Below, piece by piece: positions 14,270 to 26,504 of a DNA stretch of 64,000 bases. The stretch comes from Gorsachius magnificus (Eukaryota; Chordata; Aves; Pelecaniformes; Ardeidae): NCBI GenBank assembly GCA_034008185.1, contig CM067081.1, positions 152,240,258 through 152,304,257 of the forward strand. Reading direction: 5' to 3'. The position numbers and the translations under genes were made by a program. Position 1 is the first letter of the stretch. Every line of letters begins with the position of its first letter. The notes below the pieces were generated by a model that made no database searches, was not told the origin of the DNA, and saw only the letters and a list, made by a program, of their open reading frames with translations.

Positions 14270-14801
14270 TGTCCTGGTTTTGGCAGGGATAGAGTTAATT
14301 TTCTTCCTAGTGGCTGGCATAGTGCTGTGGTTTGGATTTAGTATTAGGAGAATGTTGATAACACCCTGATGTAGTGCTTGGACTAGTCAAGGACTTTTTC
14401 AGCTTCCCCTGCTCTGCCAGGTGCACAAGAAGCTGGGAGGGGGCACAGCCAGGACAGCTGACCTCAACTGGCCAAAGGGCTATTCTATACTATATGATGA
14501 CATGCTCGGGGGGAGTTGGCCGGGGAAGAGTAATCGCTGCTCAGGGACAGGTTGGGCATCAGCCAGTGAGTGGTGAGCAATTGCATTGTGCATCACTTGT
14601 TTTGTATATTCTGTATATTCTATTACATTATTATTGTTGTTGCTGTTGCTCTTTTCCTCTGCTGTTTTATTTGACTGTCTTTATCTGAACCCATGGGTTT
14701 TACCATTTTTTCCCAATTCTCTCCCCTATCCCACTGAGGGAGGGGGTAAGTGAGCGAGCAGCTGTGTGGTGTTCAGCTGCCTGCTGGCTTAAACCGCAAC
14801 A
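14270..14801 (+). mobile_element. Solo ERVL-type LTR with 5-bp target duplication
   Basis: A 532-bp solo long terminal repeat starting TGTCCTGGTTTTGGC and ending AAACCGCAACA (5' TG...CA 3'). It is flanked by the perfect 5-bp duplication GAAGG at 14,265-14,269 and 14,802-14,806. Internal landmarks match an ERVL (class III) LTR family I know from neoavian genomes: GGGATAGAGTTAATTTTCTT near the start, GAGCAATTGCATTGTGCATC in the middle and TTTGACTGTCTTTATCTGAA towards the end. No gag, pol or env sequence adjoins it, so it is the product of recombination between two LTRs. The TATA-box segment expected before GGGGGGAGTTGGCC appears to be missing, which probably disables the promoter; that comparison is from memory. 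Confidence 0.9.
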
Positions 14802-14806
14802 GAAGG

Positions 14807-15219
14807 TCAAAAAATCTTGTTCTAGTGTCACTGGCCAAACTAAGTTAATGTTAATGTTAGTTGGAACAAATGTTGCTCTGGTCTGCTTCTTGTAGCTAGG
14901 CAGGGCCACGTGGGGTTTGAATCCCCAACTAGTGGATGAGATTGCCTTCAACAGGAAAATATTTCCTAATCTTCAGCTAGAGTTAGCTCAGAGTTTCTCT
15001 TTCTATCCCCATGAACCTAAACTGATTTGTTCTTCTTTCACTTTATGCCAAGGAGCTTTTAAAATCCTGTAAAATTGTATCGTACTAAAGGGGAGCAAAC
15101 ACAGAAACACCCTTGAAATGTTGTCGCTGTCAACAACTGTCTCGGTTGCACTGGAGATGTCGCCATTTGCACTGTGCACAAAATAGGAAATACCAAGTTA
15201 CTGTGCTGTTTTTTCTAGC
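14807..15219. other. Intergenic sequence between LTR and CR1
   Basis: About 410 bp between the solo LTR and the old CR1 copy. I see no feature in it. Confidence 0.7.
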
Positions 15220-15945
15220 CAAGTCCTCAAAAGTGTTAAGGATGAGGCATCTCTGACCTCTCTGGGTAGCCATTTCTAGCATGGCATCACCGTCCTGGTA
15301 AAAATTTTTTTCCTAATGCCCAACCTGAATCTCCCAAACCTCAGCATGATGCTTTTGCCCTGTTGCTCCTTGCTTTACCACTTATCACTACTGTGAAAAG
15401 TTTGGTTCTGCCACCTCTGGGGCTTGTTTTCAAGTACTTGTAGGTTGCATAACATGCCTCCTCTTCACGAGGCCAAACGAGCCCATGTCCTTCAACTTCT
15501 CCTTACAGCTTATGTGCTCTAGGTTTCTCACTGCCTTGCTAGCTCTCTGCTGGATCCTCTCCATCTTCTTGGCATCCCTCTTCTTGAATTGGGAGTGTTC
15601 AGGTCACAGCACTGCAGTGCAGTGTTACTCCCTGCCAAACAGGAGCAACGACATCCCTTGGTCTGCTGGCCACGCTTCTCCTAACAGCCCATTATGCCAT
15701 TTCCCCAATTCGCAATGTAAGGGTGCTGTTGGTTCAAGTTTCACTTGGTTTCCACTGTAACCCCCAGGCCCTTTTCACCAGGTCACCTGCTCAGCTGGTC
15801 AGTCCCAGCTGGAATTGATGCCCGGGGTCATTCCACCCTTGGTGCAGAGATTTGCACTTCTTGAACATTGAGATCTCTTTTGACCCAGTGCTTGAGTCTG
15901 TGTGTCAAGATGAGGGTGTCCCTGTTGTAGAACAGCTTAAGTCTT
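15220..15945 (-). mobile_element. Old CR1 LINE fragment, antisense
   Basis: Reads as CR1 in reverse. Plus-strand landmarks in order are ACCTCTCTGGGTAGCCATTT, TTTTTTCCTAATGCCCAACC, TCTGCTGGATCCTCTCCATC, CTGCTGGCCACGCTTCTCCT, AACCCCCAGGCCCTTTTCAC and GCAGAGATTTGCACTTCTTG. This is the order expected from the CR1 3'UTR back into the end of its reverse-transcriptase reading frame. Divergence is high, with many substitutions and indels, and the terminal 8-bp repeats are absent. The frame is not open. It lies about 420 bp beyond the solo LTR. Confidence 0.85.
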
Positions 15946-16574
15946 GTTTGCACTCCTGAGGAAGGTCAATTCCTAGGAAACTTGATTTCTCAAAAGTTAT
16001 AGACTGTTTCTCTGCAATAATATTCATATCCCAACCTAAAGTTATTTTTACACTTTTTCAGTTATTCATAATACTCCTGGATGGCAAAATCACTAGTATC
16101 TCCACTAGTAAGCCCATACCAAATCCTCTATCCAGTGCAGGCACCAGAAGCAGTGGTGTGGCTTTGAAAGCAGCATGCCTGTGCTTTGCAGAGACGAGCA
16201 AGAATACATTAAAATAAAAGAAATGTTTGTTCTGGACATCCACAAGGATCTGGTGTACATGGAAGGGTGACCACCTGCAATGATACATGCATAATGTATA
16301 ATGTACGTGATAAGAGGGATAGATGCTGTACCCAAATATGCCTGCCTGTGGGACACCAATGAAAGCAAAGGATGGCAAAGCTCCTGAGCCCCTAAAACTA
16401 GTTAAACTAGTTGTGTTTAAGGCCCAGCATTCAAAAACTACATGACAATGAACATGAAGGATTTTTAAACAGTCTAAATTGCGTGCTGCTTTATAGCTGG
16501 GGAAAAAAACATTTCTAGCTTCAGTTACAGAAAGCTTTTAACGGAATTTGAAAATTCAAGGTGTGGCGATTTAA

Positions 16575-16595
16575 TTTTTTTTTTTTTTTTTTTTT
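16575..16595. repeat. 21-T homopolymer
   Basis: Uninterrupted run of 21 thymines in intergenic sequence. No flanking element was recognised. Confidence 0.8.
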
Positions 16596-19500
16596 ACAAC
16601 CTGAGGTTTCACCACATCATAGTTTACATCAAACTACAAGCTTGTCTTTCATGGATCTACTCTTCCCACACCCCCAAAGGCCTTAGAGTAGAAAGCTGTT
16701 TATGGGGACAAGTGTCTCATATAAGGAGCCTTCAAAAAAAGACTCCAAACAGACTATATCCTATGAATTCTCTATAGTGGATGCAGGTATCAGTCGGGTG
16801 CAAAGAACTAGGTACAGCACAGCACAGGTGTGAGAAAGCTGTTGTATCTCCTTACCCTGCAAATTACAAGGCTCAGAGCTACGCAGGAAGGGTTCATGGG
16901 TTTGAAAAAGTCATAGCGGGAAGAAGAAAATGGCAAGTGATGCAACATAGGGTTGGTCTCTTAAATTCAGCTGCGGGTAGGAGCCAGTGACAGTTAAATG
17001 AGCTGGCATCAAGAGGGAATATGAGCATGCAGAGCTTTAAATACCACTTTACACAGAAATGCTGGGGTATTCCCACAAACCACCACCTCAGACTTTATGG
17101 CCTGTTTCTGAGAAGTACGTTTGGGGAAATACAGGACTCCAACAACTAGAACAACATTGCTGAAGATGCTTCCCACCAAAGCTCTTCAGGGAGTAATAAA
17201 TAGCTGTAAGACGTTTGCCATGGCTCTCTTGGACCCTTCAAAAATTATCTTGCATGTGAAAAAAGTTGCAGTGAACTAAGCTGCATCTTCTGATATATTC
17301 CTTTCCAGGTTGGAAAGCAATCCTGAGAGCCTCTGAAAGCTCTTACTACCAAAAATGAGCTACCCCTTATTTTAGGGGTATCTCTTACAGGGCCCATGTT
17401 CTTAAATTCCCTTTCAACCCCCTGGAGGATTCACTTCTTCACATATAGAAGTGCTGCTAAACACCCGTGTGTGTGCACATGGGGATTTCCTGCACTGTTA
17501 TAACCTTAACCCTCCCCACCTGGGGAGAGCTTGTAGACGTGTGAGCAACCATCGTATTAACACAACTACTATTGTAATGAAGAAGGACCCAAACAGATGT
17601 ATCTCACTTCAGTTTGGCAGGAAAATTCTCAAGCCACACTTGCAACATCCTTTGTTTTGGGAACCTCCCTTCCGTCCACCCTATCCTGACTTTTCTGTGC
17701 CTGGGAATGTATTTTGAGTTATATGGAGGTAAGCAACATCTTACCCTGACTTCACTGCTAAATTTACAGGAGGTGGAACTCACTTTGATATGGGAGCAGA
17801 GGTGGGGCTGCTGGATTATTTCCAATCTCCGCTTTGTCAGCCAGATGTCACCTTCAGAGATTGTCTGCTAAGCCAAAGAAAAAAAGGATTTGTACTTTAT
17901 AGCATGTTTGCAGTTTTCAGCAAGCCTGTTGTACAAAGAGGTTCCCAAAAAAACATGAATTGATTTATCTTGGAGGAGGGTGGGGGAAGAATAATATTTT
18001 GCTTAGTCTAGGAGCAGAGTTATTGTTATGGCCTAGAAAGAGAAAAAAATGTTGGGAAGCTCTTCACAGGAACTCTCCTTTTCTTTCCCTCCTTGCCTTC
18101 GCCTTCATATCCTGAAAAAGCTATTGTTAAATGGCATGATTGTAAAAATTAAACTGTTCCCCTCCAGTAAAGATGCCTCTGCTTAAAGGACAGCAGCACA
18201 AGTCAGTGTAAACCATGGGCTATTTGCTGTCCTTTTTGTGAAGGCAGCAGGTCATGCTGGGGTTTCGCTTGCAGCCAGAGCTAAAGAACCTGGGGACTGC
18301 CCAGGGTGAAGGAAAGAAACCTTGCCAGTGACTCGTTAGCAGTCAGGAGAGTGTCGTCTTGCCCAAGCCACAGGGTCATGAGCATTTAACAAGAATTTCA
18401 TGTTTAACAACAATTTTGTTAAAAGATTTCTCTGTCTTGAGATGTTACACTGACTTTTAATTTTTTTTTTAGCCGTGTGTCTACAGAGGAAAGAATCCTA
18501 GCCGAGGCCCTAAAACCAGACTGCATGAGTGGAAACAGTGGCAGAGCAAAATGTACATCTGCTGGAGGTGGTTGGTATAAACTCATGAGAGATCAGGGAC
18601 CATTGTCCAAGGCTACACCTTATTTACCTTTGTTTCCTTTTCTGGCTGGGAATCAACTAACTGCTGTTTGTTGACTTTCATGGAGAACCTGAAGGCAGAC
18701 ATGCACTTTCCAAGGGTTTTGCCAGCCGCAGTTAGCACAACTGTTTGATCGGTGCTGCTATGTACATTTTTCCCAAGGAGTGAGCTCCCACAGGATGGGC
18801 AGAAAGCAGCCGTTCACCTCTGTGCTGCTCAAACCCCTCCCAGGCGGCCACGTTGTGCTCACCCCAAATTTGTTCCAACAATCCTTGCCAAAGCATCCGT
18901 CCCACGGGCCACATGTCTGCTCCATAAAACCCTCCTGTGGGCATCCCCGCTGCGTGGCGTCCTGCCCTGTGCTGCTACAGTGGGCGCCGGGGGGGAGCCA
19001 GCCCGGTGTGCAGCATCTGGCTACCCAACAGCATCGCTTTTGCCATGGCAGTGAGGGGAAAAGAGGCACCGATCCATGACCTTATGCCAATGGGTAGAGC
19101 CTTGCAGGGCTCAGGGATGGGCCAGGGGTGGTTGCCAGGAGTTGGGCTGCTCTCTGGCCCTGCAGGGAAAGCAGGCATACGCGGTGACGGAGCAGATGAC
19201 ATGTGCCTGCCATTTTGTCATTGAAGTCACTCAGCAAAACTTGCACGTGGACCAGTAAATGTTCTTCCAAAGCTTCTCCAGTGTTGTGCTGCGGTGGATC
19301 AGGCTGGGGGTGCGGGGCTTTTTTTTTTCTCTCTCTGAGTCAGAACTTTTCCATTGAAAAATACACAAAATGGCAACAGTCCAGCCCAACTTTTAAATCT
19401 ACATATAAACACCTTCTTAGATCAGGCCACCTCAGGTTCTTATGCTTTTTCTCTCTTTTTTTTTTTTTTTTAATGCCAATGTAACAAATCTACATCTGTA

Positions 19501-22500
19501 GCTGCTGTGGAAGATGCAAAGAACACGAGGTTGCCTGTAAAACACAGGTCCGTGTCTTTCAGGTGTACTTAATACCTCTTCTTTTATAGGTGAGCATATT
19601 ATAGATTACAGAATTCATTGTGCCCTATTTGCTATGCATAATTACCTCCACAATAACTGAATTACAACCCTAAGCCCAGGTAATGGTGAATCTGTCCATC
19701 TTTCTTTGTACGAGTAGAAAATAACTGATCTAATTAGGAAAATAGTCCTTGGTGGACAGGTAATCCACACGGTGTATTCAGAAGGCACAGCACTGGTCAG
19801 GCTGCCGGTCCACAGATGTGGCTGTACAAGAGGCAAGTGCCAGATCAGTGCTGGCTTCCCCCAGCTCAGTGTGCAGGACTTCAGAAACCTGCAACCCCAA
19901 ATCCCTTAGCGACACCCAGCCCCTAAGCCCTAGCAATATCCACTCCAGCTTCTCGTGCGCTCCGCATATAAGTTGGGAAGGGAGTTGTGTGCCTCTCACC
20001 TGGCATCCAGATGGTCTTGCTTTCTGCCAAGTGAATTTCAGAGCTTCTGAAATTTCTCCTTTCTTTTCCACACCACTCACTTGGCCTTTCTCACTTTCAC
20101 AGTTTACCTACCTCATACAGTTTTGCCAAGGTAGCATTTGCTGTCTGACCCTGTCTGGTAACACTTCTCACGGGAGGTTTGGCACCCCTCTCATCTCACC
20201 AGAGAGAAGCCAGCTCTCTTCCCTCCCCCTCATGCTCCGGCTTTCCTGCCCCTTCCTTGATGAACCGCTCTGGCACCCACACCTCTTTCAAATGCCTCTG
20301 CTCCCATCTTTCACACCAGAAGACAATTTTTCCTCCATCTCTGTGTCATTTAAGCTGTGCCAAATCTTCTGTGGTATCACCTGCAGGATCATTACTACTG
20401 TGCAAAGCATCAGTTATTGACTTCCAGGTTTAAGTATTTTCAGGTTGAGTAGTAGCATCATAACAACAACAAAAAAAGACTAGAACAATGCTGCTTGCAA
20501 ATACTACTTTGTCAATTCTCCTTTTGATCAGCATGTATATCATCAGACCTGGGTTTCTCATCACAGCCTCCCTTTATTTAAAAAACCCTAATCTTTGTTC
20601 ATATGCTTTTAAAACAGAAAATCTGATCCTGTTAATAAAATATTGTTTCAAGGCTATATGTATATGTTTAGAGCAGCCTTCTTCCTAGCATCATGAAAGA
20701 AGAAACTTCTTAAGGATCCTTATTTTAAATTTCAAAAGGACAGACTAAAATTCCTGTCATTCCAGTTTTCGTTTCAAGCATGAAATGAGCCAGAAAGCAC
20801 ACCTAATCCAACATGTCAGCAAACAGAGAGCTGGCAGCCCGTGGGACTGCCCCGTCCCTCCTCAAGGATAAAGGTTGGCTTTGAAAGCCTCTGTTGTTCT
20901 CTCTGCAGCATCCTGCATGTTACTGTGCTGTAACTGCAATGCAAACGCAAAGGTAACCATAGCACAAATACAGCCAGCCCCAACTGTGCCACCAAGCATC
21001 ATTTTTATTACAAAGGAGAAGTTTTCTGATGAAAAAGCAGATTTCCCCTTTACACTATTTCCTCACTTTTAGTTACCAGCTTTTTTCCTACAAAGTCCGT
21101 TTTCATCTCAGTTACAGAGCAGTCATCCTGCATTCTACATCCGAGGTTCTCCAGCCTTAAAAAGTTGTGTGGGGTTTAAACTTGTGCACAGTTTTTGACT
21201 GGGCTATGCCCAATGTCCAGTGTTTTGAGTTAAACTCAAGTGTGCTCCTGTATCCTGAGGTGCAATGTGCTTTCCAGGCAGAGTTCACCACTGGTACTAC
21301 ATACAACAACATTACTGATTTATTTTGTTGTTGTTCCAAGCCAAACACAGCTATTCTGGCTGAGGCTGATTATCTTATGACCTTCAAAGGCTTCAGAAAG
21401 TTTTTGAACTTTCTGAACGATGTTACCCTCTTCGACAGCAGCTAAAAAAGCCCCTTTCAGTCTTCATTTTTCTGTGTTCACCCAGTGGCTGATGCTTGGC
21501 TATTTCAATTCCTGGTGAACACACAGCAAGACATATTTTTCAGGGTTGAACAATGCCCTTAAATCTCTCTAGAACTGAGGGAGACTTAAACCTCGTATTT
21601 AAGTCACATGGGCTCCCAGGTGTCTAAATATAGGTGGTAGCGGTGTCCTTCTGAGCCCCAGAAAGCAAGAGAGACTTCTGAGGCCCCCACCTTTCAAGGT
21701 GTGAGTGATGGCAGCTCGGCTCACCATCCTACAGCTGATTACAGCTTAGAGACTGCAAAATGTAGGCATAGGTAAGAAAGGGACTTGTGCAATTTCAGAG
21801 GGAATCTGTGGTCATCACAGAAAAAAGAGCCTAATGATGAGCACTGCATTTGCAGCTGGTGTCCCCGTTCCTTTTCATGGCCATGGTGCTGCCTGCCCTG
21901 TGACCGAGGGCATGTGCATGCGCAGAAGGCCCTGATACCTTGGGGGGATTTGCAGTATTGGCTCTAAACTGCACCTGTTAAGGACACGTAAAGCAAATGC
22001 CTGCTTCCTCTTTTTTACGTGCGTGGATATTTAGACCTGTCTGAGAGATCACTAAGAATAGTAGGATACAAATAAGGGAATGGGAGCTTAGGCTGAATAA
22101 TGGAAAAAATCTGTAACAAATGTTAAGCTCCTAAACTTGAATTATTTCCAGTCATACTGGACACAGCACTGGAAGATACAGCTGAAAAAAAGGATGCAAA
22201 CAAGCTCTAATTTCTGATCCTGAGCTGACAATACCTCTACTATGTAAAATATGTTTTCGGCTCTGAACATGCGAAATGAGATAAAATGGGCTTATTTCCT
22301 CATCATATGCAAACCTATTAAAATATCCAAAGTCTGACTGTAGAGAATGGCAAAACCCTGCTCTATGTATACTATCTGCTATAACCCCCTTTTTTTCTTT
22401 GTTATATTTGAGCTGATTTCCCTGCTGGGTTTTCAGTGGCCAGATGCCGTGCAACATCTAAGACAATATGCTAGGTGTAGACTCATGTGGTCATGTTAAT

Positions 22501-23151
22501 ACGTGACTCTTCAAGCCTTGTCCTTGATGCACCATGATGTTGAGCTGAAATGCGCATTTTCTCCAGTCTGATTTCTGCTATTTCGAGATCGTTGTCTTAT
22601 ATCAGATGATGCTTTACGGTCGTGTTACCTTCCCCATGGGCTGGGTCTAGAGTATGAGCCAGGAATGCAAACTGAGGTTTTAATCAGTAGCAATTAAAGA
22701 ATGGAGGAGCAGCTGCTGGAGTTGAAGTAACTTAGGAGATATCAGTCTCATCCCTTTGCATAGCTTGTGTGTGATTCACACCCTGACTGTGCTCATTGGG
22801 CTATCTCATGACCCATCCTCCCCAGGAGAGCTGTGAAGTGATACTGTTGGGCTTTTTGGTCCTGAACCCTAAAGACAGGAAAATGTAACGCTTCCAGCAA
22901 GTGGGAGCCTAAGGGCTGAACATGGCAACAAGGAAATGAGCAGCCTGCGATAGAGACCCACAGCGTTAATGAGTTGCCTTTTGGGGATGCACTGCCGGGT
23001 TAAGCAGTAGCCGGCTCAAAGGGCTGGGATTCTTCTATCACAGCTCATGATGGTGCCAGTTCATCTCACCTGCAGTTTTGTGTGGGCCCAGAAGGGAGGG
23101 CTGAACCTTTCTTAATATACAGCATGTTCCTACTCAAAAGACACCCCTCCT

Positions 23152-23166
23152 CCCCCCCCCCCCCCC
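23152..23166. repeat. 15-C homopolymer followed by 7 A
   Basis: Run of 15 cytosines directly followed by seven adenines, in the intergenic region beyond the PKP2 3' end. Such a run is prone to sequencing length error. Confidence 0.8.
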
Positions 23167-23449
23167 AAAAAAAGCACCAAGTAATCTAAATCCTGTGTCT
23201 GTGCATACTATAGTGCAATATTATACAGAGTTTAATTCTATTTAGCAAGGGAGGGACAAGAAAAAACATTAATACTTAGAAGCAATGGCAGCAGATAAAG
23301 GTAGGAGGATGAAAGGGGGAAAGGAAAGGAATGACTAATTCTCTGGCAATGAATTAACGTCTGTAATCTGTGGTATCTACTACATTATTATCCATACCAA
23401 TTAAGAGCTTCTACTAAAACCATTCAGTGGAAGGTGATTGTACTGTGTT

Positions 23450-23650
23450 GTAGTTGAGGCATTATCTCAAGATAGGAATATCTGGGGTCAGTTCCTGATT
23501 CAGCCAAAGACTTTTTGGACACCACCCAGTATGTTCAAATTCCAAGTCTCAAATCTCCTCTCTGTAAAAGAGCAAGTGAGGAGGTTATGTTGTCCACATC
23601 CAAGACTATGGTGAGGATGATGATCCCAACTATCTTTGATATATCCAGTG
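23450..23650 (+). mobile_element. MIR/CORE-SINE-like fragment
   Basis: GGGGTCAGTTCCTGATTCAG resembles a tRNA-derived box B region. It is followed at the right distance by AAATCCTCT-type 'tctcctctctgtaaaa' sequence and a 'gaggatgatgatcccaacta' stretch, the order seen in MIR and related amniote CORE-SINEs. It is highly diverged with approximate limits. It lies about 350 bp past the likely PKP2 3' end. Confidence 0.42.
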
Positions 23651-24017
23651 GTGATATGGCTCATGGTAAAGTTTACTGGCGAAGACCAATTAAAGGGTTG
23701 AAGACAGAGGATGCCAGGTGCTTTGAGAGAGAGTAGTACTGGACAAAGAGAGCTGTAACAGGTTTTGTAAGTAAAAATAAATTATTTACAGGAGTGCTCT
23801 GATGCCAACAGGATTATTACAGAGCATGCCTTCAGTAATACACTCCTGTTGTAGAAAAGTCTAAATCTCTGTATCTAGATTTAATTTAAAAATGAATTTG
23901 CCCTTTTAAAGAAAGGGCTAAGGCTTGAAAACACATTTGCTGCATCCCAGAAAATATATGGGTTCACTAATAACAACAAAAACCAAAGACAGATTTTTTT
24001 TGCATTAGAAGGAACAC

Positions 24018-24023
24018 TTTATT
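24018..24023 (-). terminator. Candidate distal polyadenylation signal of PKP2
   Basis: Plus-strand TTTATT reads AATAAA in the transcript, within AATAATAAAGTGTTCC. About 25-40 nt further downstream the transcript strand reads TCTGTCTTTGGTTTTTGTTG, a GU/U-rich element typical of cleavage-factor binding. This is the best signal-plus-downstream-element combination I found after the stop codon. Confidence 0.5.
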
Positions 24024-25963
24024 ATTTCTCTGACTAATATTCTTTGCTTTCTTTGGAAGTCCTGATGAAATGTTTTTGATTGCATACAAGTAGGAGAGCA
24101 GTTGTAAGAAGGTGTGTCATTGTTTCTTGTCCCTGTTTATAGCTTTCAGTTGTTGCCAGGTCTGATACTCTTCTTTGTGACTTCTGAACACTGCTTTGAT
24201 TTTAAAGGGAAGCTATCAATAGAAACAACCCAAAAAGTTTGCGTGCCATTCTTAAATAGTGTTTGAATTTCAAAGAACAAAACAAATACTTGAGTATTTC
24301 TAAAAGCCCCCTTCCTGATCTTTCGACTGCAGTTCTTCATGCCCATGCTACCCTGTATTTAGGTTTACTCTTTTTATACCAATTTTGCCTACCACTACTT
24401 TTTGGGCAGTAAAAGTAGACTTGTCCAGGTTTTCTCGTCTTTATTCATCATGGCATATGCAGTGTTACTTGGGTTAACAAGTTAGAAGAAAAAGTTAGAT
24501 TTTAATTGTCTGTTTTCTATCATATCTTAAGAAAATTATAAAAACAATCTCCTCAACATGCAGTCTTGTAAGTTCCCTTCCCCTGTGTTACTTTTGGACC
24601 TGGAGTATTTTGAAAACAGCCTTTTAAAAAAACAATAGTATTTTTAAAACCTCTTACTGGAATGCATTTGATTTGAGTTATTCAAAGCAAATGCAGAGGA
24701 CTGACAGATCTATGAAAATGATGTGTAATGGGAAGGCAGGGTTGTTTGCTTAACTCCACAGGACGTTCTGTTCTGCGTGCACACGTGGGACTTCCTAGGA
24801 ACCCTATGAGGACTATGTGCACCTACTAACAGAATTTAGCTCCCCAATATCCAGAAATGCGCTTGGACACAGTGCAATGACAACCTGCTGGTTGCAAATT
24901 CCTGGTAGGAGCTAGACCTTTGGCCAGGAGTGTTGAAATGAACAGGCCTGATGATCTCCTCTGTGAGGTCCCTGCTCGAAGGATTATGCATCCCCTTCTG
25001 GATAAGAACAGCTGTAATAGCTCCTGTGCCAGCAGTTCAGCGTGGGCTCAGCAGTACAGGATGGGCTCCATTTGTGCAGGAAGGCTTGTAAATACATATG
25101 CCAAAGTCTTGGTTGCCATAAATGTAGTTTAGCTCCCCTGATTTCAGAAAAGTAATGCCAGATAACATCAGCTGCTAATCCAATCCACAGAGTTTTATAT
25201 ATTTATATATGAATTTCCTATTGGTTTAACAGACAACTTAACTACTGGTTTGTTGAGATAAATCTCGCTTACTAAAGGTATCAGATGGGGTTTTTTAGTG
25301 CTTCTTTTCCTTCTCTGAGGATCATATCATGGGAACAGCCTTTAGGTGCTTAGGAATTTTTCTCCTCCTGTTACCTATTCCCACATGTGCAGACACAGTC
25401 CTTCAGTTATCACATTGCACGCCAATTGCTGTAGGGAGGATGATGATTTCAAGTGAGATAGTATGAAGGAGGATCAGATGAATTCTTGAAGCAGCACGGA
25501 GTCCAACCTCTTGTGATTGTGTATCTGTTACTTCAAAAACAAAGGCAAGGCTCCAATCCCTTTACTACATATAGATTATAAACAGAATTGTTTTGAAAAT
25601 GCAATTTTCTTAAAATAATCACTGAATCACCAGCAAATAACTCTTCCACCAATTAGCAAAACTGATGGATCTAAGTTCAGTCCAAAGGGTCTGAAACATA
25701 GTAGTTCTAGTTAAAATCCCTTCTGGACACAGTTATAAATTCCAACAGCCATGTGAGGGAGGATGAGAGGAGCAAGGGATGATAAGGCCTATGTAAAATC
25801 ATTTTTGTTGCTGTTGCTAATGAAATCTCAAAGGAAAGAGGCTTAAGAACCAGTGAGCACATGAATACAAGCAATAAAAAAATAATAATTTTAACTTCAT
25901 TGGTGCTTTTATAATGCAGGCAGTGAAACAGCATCTTGTGTATACTCACAGAGTCTGGAGATT

Positions 25964-25969
25964 TTTATT
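25964..25969 (-). terminator. Candidate proximal polyadenylation signal of PKP2
   Basis: AATAAA on the minus strand (context GCTAAATAAAAATC), about 470 nt after the stop codon. The downstream strand contains GTGAGTATACACAAG, which is only weakly GU-rich. If used it would give a short 3'UTR; sequence alone cannot rank it against the distal sites. Confidence 0.35.
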
Positions 25970-26435
25970 TAGCATGTGGGAAGAAACAAAAGGGTGAAAA
26001 ACTACTATATCCTGAGCAGTGCACTTGATGCTTACCCACTGTAGAAAACTATATGTATAAAACAGTCTGAAAAGAATTTGCTGCCAATCAGCATTTCGAA
26101 CCTCTGTATAAATGCCTGTTAGACTAAAGACAGTCATCTGAAGCTCTGACTAGTGCTCAGCCTGGATGAAACTTCACCTCAGACATCCTGAAGAACCCAT
26201 CTTTGGTTATTCTTATATTGATCTAAGCTTCTTAAATTGATATATACAGTGACAACAAGGTGATTAGGATTAAAAACACAAAACAGCTATCCTCTGCTCA
26301 CTCAAGTCCTATATAAAATCAGCCTCTTTTTTTCTGAGATACTTCCTGGTTCATGATGGCAACACCAACCACGCGAAGATAGTTATGTTAATTGATGTAT
26401 GATCTCATTAGTCTTCAGTAGTGTTATGATCTGAT

Positions 26436-26504
26436 TCAATCTTTTAGGGAGTTATAGGCTTTTGTGGTCCGGGTATTGATGAAATCCGCCTTCTTAAAGT
26501 CAGC
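26436..26504 (-). CDS. PKP2: PKP2 exon 14 coding part (C-terminus and stop)
   Basis: Terminal coding segment of 69 nt: 22 residues plus TGA at 26,436-26,438. The acceptor is CATTCCAAAG. The peptide starts ADFKKADFINTRTTKAYN and ends SLKD; human starts AQFKKTDFVNSRTAKAYH, ends SLKD and is also 22 residues. It is too short to appear as an open reading frame and was found by searching for the conserved C-terminal tail. The acceptor has a fairly pyrimidine-rich tract (TTCTGTTTCTTTCATTCC), though AAAG is not the commonest acceptor triplet context. Confidence 0.95.
   Translation of the reverse strand, partial: ADFKKADFINTRTTKAYNSLKD

Larger units (their letters stand above)
15946..23449. other. 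Intergenic sequence, right part
   Basis: No gene recognised. It contains homopolymers at 16,575-16,595 and 23,152-23,166, a moderately GC-rich stretch at 18.75-19.25 kb with overlapping chance frames, and a 200-codon open frame at 19,818-20,420 that lacks any recognisable motif. Confidence 0.65.
23995..26435 (-). other. PKP2: Probable PKP2 3' untranslated region
   Basis: About 2.4 kb following the TGA with no coding evidence on either strand. The right end is fixed by the stop codon. The left end is an inference from the AATAAA at 24,018-24,023 followed by GU-rich sequence. Earlier minus-strand AATAAA hexamers at 25,964-25,969 and 24,440-24,445 could give shorter 3'UTRs of roughly 0.5 and 2.0 kb. 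The sequence is AT-rich. Confidence 0.55.

Noticed and set aside
14374..14951. Open frames across the 14.3-14.9 kb region
   Set aside because: They lie within or span the end of the solo LTR and have no viral or host protein features.
15485..15760. 91-codon plus-strand frame rich in hydrophobic residues
   Set aside because: It is the antisense of an old CR1 copy; the apparent membrane-like composition comes from the repeat.
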